A DNA stretch of 64,000 nt, from NCBI GenBank assembly GCA_041399205.1, contig JAWKTK010000015.1:124001-188000 (forward strand), written 5' to 3'. A program made the position numbers and the translations under genes. Origin of the DNA: JAGQOZ01 sp041399205 (lineage in GTDB: Bacteria; Planctomycetota; Planctomycetia; Pirellulales; Pirellulaceae). Of this stretch, positions 34,732 to 43,230 are shown one piece after another. Numbering within the stretch: position 1 is the stretch's first letter; each line of letters opens with the position of its first letter. A model generated the notes under the pieces. It saw nothing but the letters and a program-made list of their open reading frames with translations. It had not been told where the DNA came from and did not search any database.

Positions 34732-36067
34732 ATGCGTCTGCTTCGAATCCTACCGTTGCTGGTTTTGCTGACGGCAACCGAACTGATCGCTCGACAACCC
34801 AACGTGATCTTGATCTATACGGACGACCAAGGTTCGGTCGACATGAATTGTTACGGCGCCACGGACTTGCACACTCCGGCCATGGATGCGTTGGCCGCCA
34901 GCGGAGTACGATTCACTCAGTTCTATTCGGCCGCCGGTCTGTTCGCCTTCTCGCGCTGCGGTGCTGACAGGCCGAGTTCCTCAGCGAGCAGGTGTGCCGG
35001 GAAACGTATCGTCGTCGCAAGGTCACGGCGGCATGCCCGGTTCGCAAATCACGCTGGCGGAAATGATGCAGCAAGCCGGCTACGTCACCGGCCATGTTGG
35101 CAAATGGCATCTAGGTTACACGCCCGAAACCATGCCCAACGGGCAAGGATTTGACGAATCGTTTGGGCATATGGGCGGTTGCATCGACAACTATTCGCAC
35201 TTCTTTTATTGGCAAGGGCCGAACCGTCACGACTTGTGGCAAAATGGTGTCGAGATTTTTCGCGACGGCCAGTTCTTTCCCGACTTGATGGTTCGCCAAG
35301 GCCACGAATTCATCCAAGCAAACCGCGACAAACCTTTCTTTTTGTATTGGGCCATCAATCTGCCGCATTATCCGCTGCAAGGAACCGAAAAGTGGCGAAC
35401 GCACTACGCACACCTGCCGGAACCTCGCCGCCATTACGCCGCTTTCATTTCTACCATGGACGATGCGATCGGGCAGTTATTGGCCAAGCTGGACGAACTA
35501 GAACTTCGTGAAGACACCATCGTCATCTTACAGTCGGATCACGGGCATTCTCAAGAAGAACGAACGTTTGGTGGCGGAGGCAGTGCGGGGCCTTATCGAG
35601 GTGCCAAGTTTAGTCTGTTCGAAGGCGGGATCCGAGTGCCCGCGATGATATCTTGGCCCCAGCAAATTCCGGCGAAAGAAGTGCGGTCGCAAATGGCGAC
35701 GGCGTGTGACTGGTTTCCCACCATTGCGTCACTATGCAACGTTCCAGCACCCGATCACCGGCTGGATGGCAAAGATATTTCGGCGGTGATTCAGGACAAC
35801 GCCGCTTCGCCACATCAAACTTTCCATTGGCAATCGGGTGGCGGTCGCAATCATCCTCAGTGGGCCGTTCGCCATGGCGACTGGAAACTGATTGGCAATC
35901 CGCAAGACACCAGCAACAAAGGTCCACTCGGTGATTCCGACCGCCGTTTCTTGGTAAACTTGGCCGAAGATGTTTCCGAAATGAAGAACTTGGCGAACGA
36001 ATTTCCTCGGCGCGTACGAGAATTGGAAACGCTGCACGACGCGTGGCTGGACGATTTGAAAGATTAA
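34732..36067 (+). CDS. Sulfatase, apparent frameshift at the formylglycine motif
   Basis: A secreted type I sulfatase of about 444 residues, split across two frames. The first frame gives a signal peptide (MRLLRILPLLVLLTATELIA), then PNVILIYTDDQGSVDMNCYG with the metal aspartates and ends its similarity at RFTQFYSA. The second frame continues with PVCSPSRAAVLTGRVPQ, in which C of CSPSR would become formylglycine, then GKWHLGYTPE, FFLYWAINLPHYPLQ, ILQSDHGHSQEE and a full C-terminus. Removing one C around 34931-34936 joins the halves as FYSAPVCSPSRA. The break falls exactly before the catalytic motif yet both sides are intact, so a sequence error is more likely than decay. Substrate unknown; sulfated polysaccharide is usual. 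Confidence 0.85.
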
Positions 36068-36217
36068 GCGATTGCGGCGAATGAAAAACTCCAGTCCGAC
36101 GCGTGTGCGTCCACATGGAAAATTCCGTCAAGTCTGCAGCGAGTAGAACCCGGCTTCCATGCGTTCATTCGGCATCACCGGCCTCAGCCGATCCCGCTCG
36201 GGAACATGACGCCCTTC

Positions 36218-36300
36218 ATTTTCCCCTCACTTGCGTGTCGGCGAGGAAACTCGCATCTATGTGTCTGGCAATGAAAATGCGTAACTTCAAAAGCTGTTGA
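36218..36300. repeat. Degenerate family B repeat
   Basis: TTTTCCCCTCACTTGCGTGT is followed by GGCGAGGAAACTCGCATC and ATGCGTAACTTCAAAAGCTG. This parallels the right half of the family B element at 14241-14362 (TTTTCCCTCACTTACGTTTC, GGGCTAGGAAAG, CGCAACTTCAGAAGTTGC) with many substitutions. It lies between the sulfatase and a secreted proline-rich protein. Confidence 0.5.
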
Positions 36301-36329
36301 CTCCGTTATGGTACAACGTACATTAAGAC

Positions 36330-37340
36330 ATGTTTGTCTCATTGCGTACATTCCTCTGCCTGGTCGTTGTTGGTAGTGCGTTGCCTATTGCGCAAGCGCT
36401 GAGCGCGGATGATTCGCTGCGCCAACAACGAGACCTCGAACAGATCTCGCAAACGTACCGAATTCGCGTCTATAACCGCTTTCGTACAGACCGTTCGCGA
36501 TATGACATGTGGATCTCCGCGGCAGAACAAGTGCGGCGGCAAAATCCAGACACACTCGATTCGTCCATTCAATGGTATAGGCAAGCACTCGACGCTTTGG
36601 GCTCGAGTGCGGCTACTCCACCCGCAGCATTCTTCGATTCGCCCGCTTTGGTTCGCTCCCACGAACCAATCACGTTGCCACCATCGCCCGCAACGTCTCC
36701 GGGTCGCATCGTACCGAATGTAACCATTGTTCGCGACGTCCCTGCAGCAACCAAGAAACCCGACGAGCCTGACGTGGTTCATGCACCTGTTCCGGCGCAG
36801 CGTCCTGCCGAGGTTGCGCAGACGCCGGTAGCCGAACCACCTGTTCCGTTGCCGCCTAAGCCAGTCCAACCAACGCAATCGGTTACACCCGAACCACCAC
36901 CTGCAACGACACCGCCGGTTATACAGACGACTCGTTCAACCGCAAATTCAGATCAAACAGTAGATATTGGCATTCTTTCCGCTCGTATCCGTTCTATCAA
37001 TCTTGCGTTAGGACGAATTGAAGACACTTTAGTGGAAAACCGCCTGTTGACAATTGATGAGCTACGCTTACTGGTGGCGCAGATGGACGAATACTATTCG
37101 CAACTTGATTTGACCACGATTTACGTGTCAATTCTGAGCGAACAGCAGCTTCGTCGAGTGGCTCGACTACGGTCTGCAGAATTTGTGCTGAAAGACTTAG
37201 AGCAGGCAATAGCGAATCAACGAGCTTGGGTGGCGAAATCTGCTTCATTGGATCGAACCCAGGATTCAGAAATCAACGAGCTAGACACCCTTTTAAGGAG
37301 AGTGCAGTCGTGGCAGCAAACGAACGTCAAGACGAACTAG
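36330..37340 (+). CDS. Secreted proline-rich hypothetical protein
   Basis: A 336-residue exported protein of no recognised family. A signal peptide covers about residues 1-24 (FLCLVVVGSALPIAQALSA). A helical region with many Arg and Gln residues reaches about 95. A long Pro/Val/Thr/Glu-rich segment follows to about 210 (PVAEPPVPLPPKPVQPTQ), looking like a wall-spanning spacer. The last 120 residues are helical with LALGRIEDTLVENRLLTIDEL and LRRVQSWQQ, perhaps a coiled coil. The next gene starts inside its last 31 bases at a GTG, so both are coupled. They probably form one envelope unit. Confidence 0.75.
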   Translation: MFVSLRTFLCLVVVGSALPIAQALSADDSLRQQRDLEQISQTYRIRVYNRFRTDRSRYDMWISAAEQVRRQNPDTLDSSIQWYRQALDALGSSAATPPAAFFDSPALVRSHEPITLPPSPATSPGRIVPNVTIVRDVPAATKKPDEPDVVHAPVPAQRPAEVAQTPVAEPPVPLPPKPVQPTQSVTPEPPPATTPPVIQTTRSTANSDQTVDIGILSARIRSINLALGRIEDTLVENRLLTIDELRLLVAQMDEYYSQLDLTTIYVSILSEQQLRRVARLRSAEFVLKDLEQAIANQRAWVAKSASLDRTQDSEINELDTLLRRVQSWQQTNVKTN

Positions 37341-38038
37341 ACGAACGCAATTTATCGACAACCGCAGATTCTTCCGATGCCGAAGAAGATGTCGATGAAG
37401 CGTTTGACTATGTGCAAAAGCTCATTGCCAGAATGAATTCAAAGAACGACGACACCCCAAGCTCGCCAAAACCAACGGCCAAACCCACCAGCGTCGCCGC
37501 CAAACCAGCTGCGCCCAAGCCGGCTGCACCTAAACCGACTGCGCCAAGTAGTGCGTCAATCATCGCCAATGTGGCGCTAGAACCGGACAGCCAAGGCGAC
37601 GATGGTTCGCAGACAATTTGTGTCGACATTGCTCCGGCAACCGGTGCTTCAACTCCAGGCACGTCAGCTGCTAATCATCCGGTCGGAGAACCAGTCGACC
37701 CGATGGCGGCCGTTGAAGCGACTCCGGAGCAATCCAGTCGTCGGTCGTTCACCAAGAGTGTGCCCGATTCGGCCGATGATTTGAAACGACTACGAGAAGC
37801 CGCGAATTTAACCACACGAGACGCCCTGTACTACTTTAACTGCAAAGCGTCCATACTGCGTTGTTATACCTGTTTGATTATCATGTTTGCCATGCTGGCA
37901 ACTTCGCTGTTGCTGACCATCGTTAGTCAAAAGACCAGTTTGCTGGCGTCCAGCGCGTCGATTGCAACGTTGGCCGTGTCCGCAGCATTCTACGGCTATT
38001 ACGTCATGTTGATGACCAGAATCTTGCGTTCGAAATAG
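37310..38038 (+). CDS. Pro/Ala-rich protein with two C-terminal membrane helices
   Basis: A 242-residue protein of unknown family. The start is GTG 37310, because a strong AAGGAG site (37295-37300) lies nine bases upstream; an in-frame start much further upstream has no site. The N-terminal 60 residues are acidic (DSSDAEEDVDEAFDYVQKL). The middle is Pro/Ala/Lys-rich (AKPAAPKPAAPKPTAP). Two membrane helices near the C-terminus (CLIIMFAMLATSLLLTIV and ASIATLAVSAAFYGYYVML) leave both ends on the same side. Together with the preceding secreted Pro-rich protein it could span membrane and periplasm, like a TonB/ExbD-style or tether system, but no such motif was recognised. Confidence 0.75.
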   Translation: MAANERQDELDERNLSTTADSSDAEEDVDEAFDYVQKLIARMNSKNDDTPSSPKPTAKPTSVAAKPAAPKPAAPKPTAPSSASIIANVALEPDSQGDDGSQTICVDIAPATGASTPGTSAANHPVGEPVDPMAAVEATPEQSSRRSFTKSVPDSADDLKRLREAANLTTRDALYYFNCKASILRCYTCLIIMFAMLATSLLLTIVSQKTSLLASSASIATLAVSAAFYGYYVMLMTRILRSK

Positions 38039-38134
38039 CCCCGTTCGCAATAATTATGTTGGCATTGGCAAATCTGAATCGCTAGACTGTACGCTCGAAC
38101 GATCTAACACTTTGTTCTTGCGTGGGGTATTACG

Positions 38135-39352
38135 ATGAAGCGATTTCTAACGATGTCGTGTTGGTTTGCTATTGTGTTGGCAGCTAATGCGTGGAGCCAA
38201 GATCCAGATCTGCAGTTGCATTTCAACTTTGATAGCGAAGATGCGTTGGCCCTGGATGTATCGGGCAATGACGTGCCTGCAGAGTTGGATGACCTAGGTG
38301 GCGTCCAGTGGCTGGAAGATGATGTCCGCGGCGGCGTGATCGAATTTCCAGGATCAACCAACGGTTACATTCTTGCCGAGATTCCGCCGTTGCCCGGCGA
38401 TTCCTTTACCATTGCTTTCTGGGCGTATCGAGATCCGCTGTTGGCTGGCGGTGGCGGCGGCGCCAATGACGGTCTGTTTCAAGTCCAATTTGGAATCGAT
38501 GCGATTTCTGGCACGGAAAAGATTATCGGCGGCTGGGTTCAGAAAACAGACGCCGCCCTTTGGGGCCGCTTGATCCAAGAGGACTTTACGACCGTTAATT
38601 TGGATCGTGGTTCGTTCTTTATGGACGACGAAGAATGGGTTCATTTGGCCTATCGAGGCAACGGCGAAGAATTGGAAGTTGTGGTCAACGGCGAAAGTGG
38701 CATTGGCCCGATCGCCTCCTATGACGGAACCATGTTGGAGAACGATGCGATTGTGGTGGGCCGACAAGGGACCGAAACCTGGGGCGGACGAATGGATGAT
38801 TTTCGCGTCTATTCACGAGCACTCACGGATGACGAAATTGTCGAAATCATGGCCGGTGGCGGCGGAAACCCCGGCGTATTGGGTGACTTCGACACAAGCG
38901 GAGTTCTCGACGTCGCCGACATCAATCTGCTTTCGCAAGAAGTCATCGCGGGAACGAATCCCACGGCGTTTGACTTGGATAACAACAATTTGGTCAATCA
39001 GGAAGATCGCCGAGTTTGGGTGGAAGACTTGTTCGGCACGTACTTTGGTGATTCCAATTTAGATGGCGAATTCAGCAGTGCCGATTTTGTGACCGTCTTC
39101 ACGGCCGGCGAATACGAAGACACTACACCCGGAAATTCGACCTGGGGAACAGGCGATTGGAACGGCGACGGCGACTTCAACAGTAGTGACTTCGTTACTG
39201 CGTTCACCGCCGGTGGCTACGAACTGGGGCCTCGTCCCGCCAGCGCCGGTGTGGCGTCCGTTCCTGAACCCGCAACCTCTTCGCTGATTTTCTGCGTGGC
39301 GTTCGCGCTGCTTGGTGTCGTGCGAAAGAGAACCCGTTGGCAACGTTGCTAG
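38135..39352 (+). CDS. LamG-like domain, dockerin-like repeats, PEP-CTERM surface protein
   Basis: A 405-residue exported protein. A signal peptide covers residues 1-21. Residues about 25-245 form a concanavalin/LamG-like domain (LQLHFNFDSEDALALDVSGND, FTIAFWAYRD, VHLAYRGNGEELEVVVNGE, GRMDDFRVYSRALTDDEI). Calcium-binding dockerin-like loops follow: GDFDTSGVLDVADINLL, GDSNLDGEFSSADFVTVF and GDWNGDGDFNSSDFVTAF. The C-terminus is a PEP-CTERM sorting signal, VPEPATSSLIFCVAFALLG followed by basic residues. PEP-CTERM proteins are processed by exosortase and exported in biofilm contexts; no exosortase gene is in this window. It ends just before a strong hairpin. Confidence 0.9.
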   Translation: MKRFLTMSCWFAIVLAANAWSQDPDLQLHFNFDSEDALALDVSGNDVPAELDDLGGVQWLEDDVRGGVIEFPGSTNGYILAEIPPLPGDSFTIAFWAYRDPLLAGGGGGANDGLFQVQFGIDAISGTEKIIGGWVQKTDAALWGRLIQEDFTTVNLDRGSFFMDDEEWVHLAYRGNGEELEVVVNGESGIGPIASYDGTMLENDAIVVGRQGTETWGGRMDDFRVYSRALTDDEIVEIMAGGGGNPGVLGDFDTSGVLDVADINLLSQEVIAGTNPTAFDLDNNNLVNQEDRRVWVEDLFGTYFGDSNLDGEFSSADFVTVFTAGEYEDTTPGNSTWGTGDWNGDGDFNSSDFVTAFTAGGYELGPRPASAGVASVPEPATSSLIFCVAFALLGVVRKRTRWQRC

Positions 39353-39401
39353 TAGCTTCTGGATTCTCCAGTCGTACGATTAAGAACACCTGCCTCTGCG
39401 A

Positions 39402-39437
39402 ACGAGCCGAAGTTTTGCCTGCAAGACTTCGGCTCGT
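39402..39437. terminator. Strong hairpin between convergent genes
   Basis: ACGAGCCGAAGT (39402-39413) pairs perfectly with ACTTCGGCTCGT (39426-39437) around a 12-base loop. An outer AGAACAC...GTGTTCT extends it with a bulge. There is no strong T-run. It lies between the convergent PEP-CTERM and LtaS-like genes and can serve as a bidirectional terminator. Confidence 0.7.
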
Positions 39438-39478
39438 GTGTGTTCTCTTGAACCTAGATGGAACACGCGGGACACGCG

Positions 39479-41710
39479 TCAATTACTTCGAGTCGAAATA
39501 GTTCGCGTTTCCGCTCGTAAGTCAGATTCCGCATCCGTTTCCTTTGGCGACGATTCGAGTCGCCAACTTGGAGGTGACGGTGGAAAGAAATTGACGTAGT
39601 AGTTGGGAAAGTGGTAATAGGCCAGTTGATTTGCCTTCCATTCGGCCAGCACGAGTTGCAGACGCTTGGCCAATTCGCTTTCCTGAGTCAGCAGGTTGTG
39701 TTCTTCGTTGGGATCGGCCACCACGTCAAATAGCAGTGCACTTCCCTGCCATTCCTGCTGTACCCACTTCCAGCGGCCGCCTAACATCACAGCGTTGGCT
39801 TGTGCAACCGCCGTATTCACATGACAAAACAACAGACGATGATCGGCGGGAATTCGATCCTCGGCCAGAATGTCGATGCCCTGAAAATTTGGATGTGGCG
39901 GCAGGTTCAGTAGGCCTAGGATGGTCGGAGCCAAATCGACGTGTTCCAACGGATAGTCAGAACGCTGTGGTTTGATCAAATTGGGCGAATGAACTACGCA
40001 CGCGATGTGGATGGCCGGTTCGACGGGTTCACGAGCATGCGTGATGCTGCCGCCGCATTCGTGGAAAGCCTCGCCATTTTCGCCCGTGACAATCAATATG
40101 GTATTGTCCAGTTGGCCGCATGCTTCCAACGTTTGAACTAGATTTCCGACCTGTTTGTCACATTCATGGATGGCATTGTAGTATGCGTTACGTACGACCG
40201 GCGCGGCCTCTTCGGGATACCAAACAAAACTGTAGCTCGGGTCCAGCGCACACGGTTGAAACGGGCGTTCACAATCATCCGGTAGCAAGTACGGGAAATG
40301 CGAACTCTGCAAATTCATACTCAGACAAACCGGCTTCTTGGCATGCAGATGGCGTCGCAACCAATCGCAGGCCGAACCGGCAGTATGCGAATCGGGAAAC
40401 TTTCCCGCCTTGAGCGAACCTCGTTTCACTTCGCGCGCAAACCCTGGATCCATAACAAAAACACTGGTATCTACTTTGGCCGTTTCTGGATGGTAGAAAT
40501 GATCTAATGCCGGAGTCTGTAAGAAATGGGCCATGCCTCCCCACATTTCGTTTTGTGACGAAATAATAGCTGTAGAATAGCCCAGCGGTTTCAGCAGATC
40601 GTAAATCAACGTCTTAGGCCACGGATCATTTTCACTGAAGTAATGGTGTGCTCGAGTCCGCAGTGGATACAAAGAAGAAACCAAACAGGTGTCGGCGTAA
40701 TCGGAATGCGTGCTTTGCGCGTAGGCTCGTGTTAGATGTAACCCGTTCCGGGCCAGACGATTGATATTTGGTAGAATTTCTTGGCCTTGGTGTTCGGCAA
40801 AGATCATGTCGTGTCGCAACGATTCGATGGCCACAATGATAACGGAAGGCGGCATGGTTCCTGCGGCAATTGCAGGCTTCCGCTGCGAACCATTCCATTG
40901 AAACGAACGCCGACCGACCAATTGATTTGCGTCTAACACTGGTTCGATATTGGCCGAATTCGCCGAATAGTAGCTGATCAGCAGAGACAGACTTGGGTGC
41001 ATTTGATTGGTCACCGCTTCACGCCGAATCGCTCGTCGCAGATCGCTCGACTCGGCAGGAATGCGGTTCCAGCAGACCAGTGTTAGCAGCGACAGGCCAA
41101 GCCACGCGGCAAAGCGTTTGGTCGAAAGCGATTCGACCACCAAATCTGCTGTCACTTTCCAGGTCGTACGTCGACTGCTCCACATGTGCAACGGCACGAT
41201 CAGCAATGCCGCTAACACGACAAATCCCGCCGTCGCCAGAACCGCCGGTTCGGCTTCTTGAAAATACGGGACTAACTGCTCCGCATTGCTGGTCACAAAT
41301 CGAATCGCTTCAAAATTGGCAAGGCGACCTGACTGAAAAAACAATCCCCAGCTAATGGAATACAACAACAAGACGATTGCACCGCTCAACGTAAAGGCTA
41401 CACAAGCGTTCCATTTCCATACGCGTGATCGACCGTCTGTCCAATGCATTACAGCTTGTCGGATCCACGTCACGAACCAACCAACGGTAATCCAAAACCA
41501 AGTGATATAGACAATGCCAAACAGACGCGTGTGCCAGTCGGTCTGCCGAAACGAATCGGCCTGGAGCCCCAGAATCAACATTTCAGTCAGCGCCGCTAAG
41601 ACCACCAGAAAGAAAGTTGCTTTGTCAGCGGCCAAGAGACGACCGATACGGACTTGCAATTTCGCCTTGGGAACAGTCGCTGTCGCCAAATCAGGCATGT
41701 GATCACCCAT
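39479..41710 (-). CDS. LtaS-like membrane sulfatase-fold protein (phospho/alkaline-phosphatase superfamily)
   Basis: A 743-residue inner-membrane protein. Five helices (about 31-49, 62-84, 103-124, 155-175 and 201-217) precede an extracytoplasmic sulfatase-fold domain from about 288. The metal glutamate is E296 (VAIESLRHD) and the presumed nucleophile T334 in QSTHSDYADT, as in lipoteichoic-acid synthase, not the Cys of true sulfatases. The second metal site reads VTGENGEAFHE, where sulfatases usually have SDHG, so the Asp-His pair is Glu-Asn. The last 40 residues are hydrophilic. It may transfer phosphoglycerol, phosphoethanolamine or another group to the envelope. Same strand as and downstream of HlyD/FtsX genes. 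Confidence 0.83.
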   Translation of the reverse strand: MGDHMPDLATATVPKAKLQVRIGRLLAADKATFFLVVLAALTEMLILGLQADSFRQTDWHTRLFGIVYITWFWITVGWFVTWIRQAVMHWTDGRSRVWKWNACVAFTLSGAIVLLLYSISWGLFFQSGRLANFEAIRFVTSNAEQLVPYFQEAEPAVLATAGFVVLAALLIVPLHMWSSRRTTWKVTADLVVESLSTKRFAAWLGLSLLTLVCWNRIPAESSDLRRAIRREAVTNQMHPSLSLLISYYSANSANIEPVLDANQLVGRRSFQWNGSQRKPAIAAGTMPPSVIIVAIESLRHDMIFAEHQGQEILPNINRLARNGLHLTRAYAQSTHSDYADTCLVSSLYPLRTRAHHYFSENDPWPKTLIYDLLKPLGYSTAIISSQNEMWGGMAHFLQTPALDHFYHPETAKVDTSVFVMDPGFAREVKRGSLKAGKFPDSHTAGSACDWLRRHLHAKKPVCLSMNLQSSHFPYLLPDDCERPFQPCALDPSYSFVWYPEEAAPVVRNAYYNAIHECDKQVGNLVQTLEACGQLDNTILIVTGENGEAFHECGGSITHAREPVEPAIHIACVVHSPNLIKPQRSDYPLEHVDLAPTILGLLNLPPHPNFQGIDILAEDRIPADHRLLFCHVNTAVAQANAVMLGGRWKWVQQEWQGSALLFDVVADPNEEHNLLTQESELAKRLQLVLAEWKANQLAYYHFPNYYVNFFPPSPPSWRLESSPKETDAESDLRAETRTISTRSN

Positions 41711-41902
41711 CTAACAGAAACAACACAGTCAATTCCTACTGTTAGAAAGATGTCTTACCGTTTGCGGCAAAACGGCATCGTCGTCACATAAACTGTCGCA
41801 ATCCGGAAACACAAAACCGTTAGATTCAATGCAGTCGACAGCACCCGGCAAAGTACCACCGAATGGTAGCTCTAGGTCATCACCCTGAGACCGCTAAGTC
41901 CA

Positions 41903-43228
41903 TTATTCGTGTCGTAGCGCTTCAATCGGATCCATCTGCGCCGCTCGCATGGCTGGATAGATCCCAAACACGACGCCCACAATCAATGCCACACCAAAAG
42001 AAAGCGGAATGGAAACCAAGACAATTTCAGGTTCCACATTGCGAATGGTTTCGGGCAGTTTGGTCAAGAATTCGGGCCAATAGGCTTCTACCAATCGTCG
42101 AACGATACCCGTGATCGGCAACAAACAGACGCCGCCAATAATCCCAGATAGGCCCCCTACCGTCGCCAATACAACTGTCTCGGCCAAAAACTGAGAAATA
42201 ATGTTCTTGCGTTTGGCGCCGAGCGCGCGGCGAATACCAATTTCTCGAGTCCGTTCGGTCACGGTCGCTAACATGATATTCATGATACCAATCCCACCCA
42301 CAACCAATGAGATGGCTGCGATCATTCCCATGAAGATGATGAACATCATTCGAGTGGTCTTGGCTTGTTCTAACAGTTCTAACGGCACAACCACCGCGAT
42401 ATCTCGCATTCGTTCGTGTGACTTGAGTGTGTCACGAACGATTTCGGCCGTGGGCATCACTTGCGTCACATTGTTAACGCGTAATGTAATCTGATTCAAT
42501 TCAACAATTTCGCCTTCGAACGAACCACTGCGTCGAGTCACTACGGAATCACCCACGCGACCTCGTAGTGTCGTGATCGGCACATAGATGTCCGAATCAA
42601 ACGACTGCGCCGCCAGCGAACCTCCCACTGCGGCGGTGGCGTTCTTGGGCTTCAGCACACCGACCACCACGTAATAATCATTGTCGTCATCCACTTGAAT
42701 GCGACGACCAATCGGATTCTTCAGCGGAAATAATCGCTCGGCCACTTCCGCCGCCAACACACAGTGATTTTGCAGGTGGTCAACTTCCGTGTCGGTAATG
42801 AAGTGGCCTTGATCGATTTGCAGCCGAGTGACCTCCGCGTATTCCGGTGTGCAACCGACCAGGCGTCCGTCTACCATCCGAGGCCCGTTGCTGAAGGCGC
42901 GGCGCATTTCGCGAATCGGCAGCGCCTTCTTGATCGTCGGCACGGTTTCCAGAATCTTGTCGTATTCTTCGCGGAGTAATCCATAGGGGACTGGTCCGCG
43001 AGTGTCCGCGATCAATTCGCTAGGCGGCTTCACGGATCGCACAATGATGTTTTCGGCGCCCAAATCGGCAATCTGGCGTTGCGCCTGAATGCTGATGCCT
43101 TCGCCAATCGCCAACAGCCAGATGACACTGGCCACACCAATGAAAATACCCAAAACCGTCAGCAGACTGCGCAGCGGATGCAGCAGTAAACTCTTGACGC
43201 CCGCGTGAATGGTTCGAATCCAAAGCAT
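41903..43228 (-). CDS. ABC transporter permease, MacB/FtsX type
   Basis: A 441-residue inner-membrane protein of the MacB/FtsX family. It has the four-helix layout: one helix near the N-terminus (LRSLLTVLGIFIGVASVIWLLAIG), a large periplasmic MacB-PCD domain, and three helices after about residue 300 (MMFIIFMGMIAAISLVVGGIGIMNIMLATV, AETVVLATVGGLSGIIGG, LVSIPLSFGVALIVGVVFGI). The block RTREIGIRRALGAKR and the end YPAMRAAQMDPIEALRHE are hallmarks. It lies two bases after the HlyD gene. Usually an ATPase gene lies between or beside them, but none is in this cluster. Confidence 0.93.
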   Translation of the reverse strand: MLWIRTIHAGVKSLLLHPLRSLLTVLGIFIGVASVIWLLAIGEGISIQAQRQIADLGAENIIVRSVKPPSELIADTRGPVPYGLLREEYDKILETVPTIKKALPIREMRRAFSNGPRMVDGRLVGCTPEYAEVTRLQIDQGHFITDTEVDHLQNHCVLAAEVAERLFPLKNPIGRRIQVDDDNDYYVVVGVLKPKNATAAVGGSLAAQSFDSDIYVPITTLRGRVGDSVVTRRSGSFEGEIVELNQITLRVNNVTQVMPTAEIVRDTLKSHERMRDIAVVVPLELLEQAKTTRMMFIIFMGMIAAISLVVGGIGIMNIMLATVTERTREIGIRRALGAKRKNIISQFLAETVVLATVGGLSGIIGGVCLLPITGIVRRLVEAYWPEFLTKLPETIRNVEPEIVLVSIPLSFGVALIVGVVFGIYPAMRAAQMDPIEALRHE

Positions 43229-43230
43229 GA

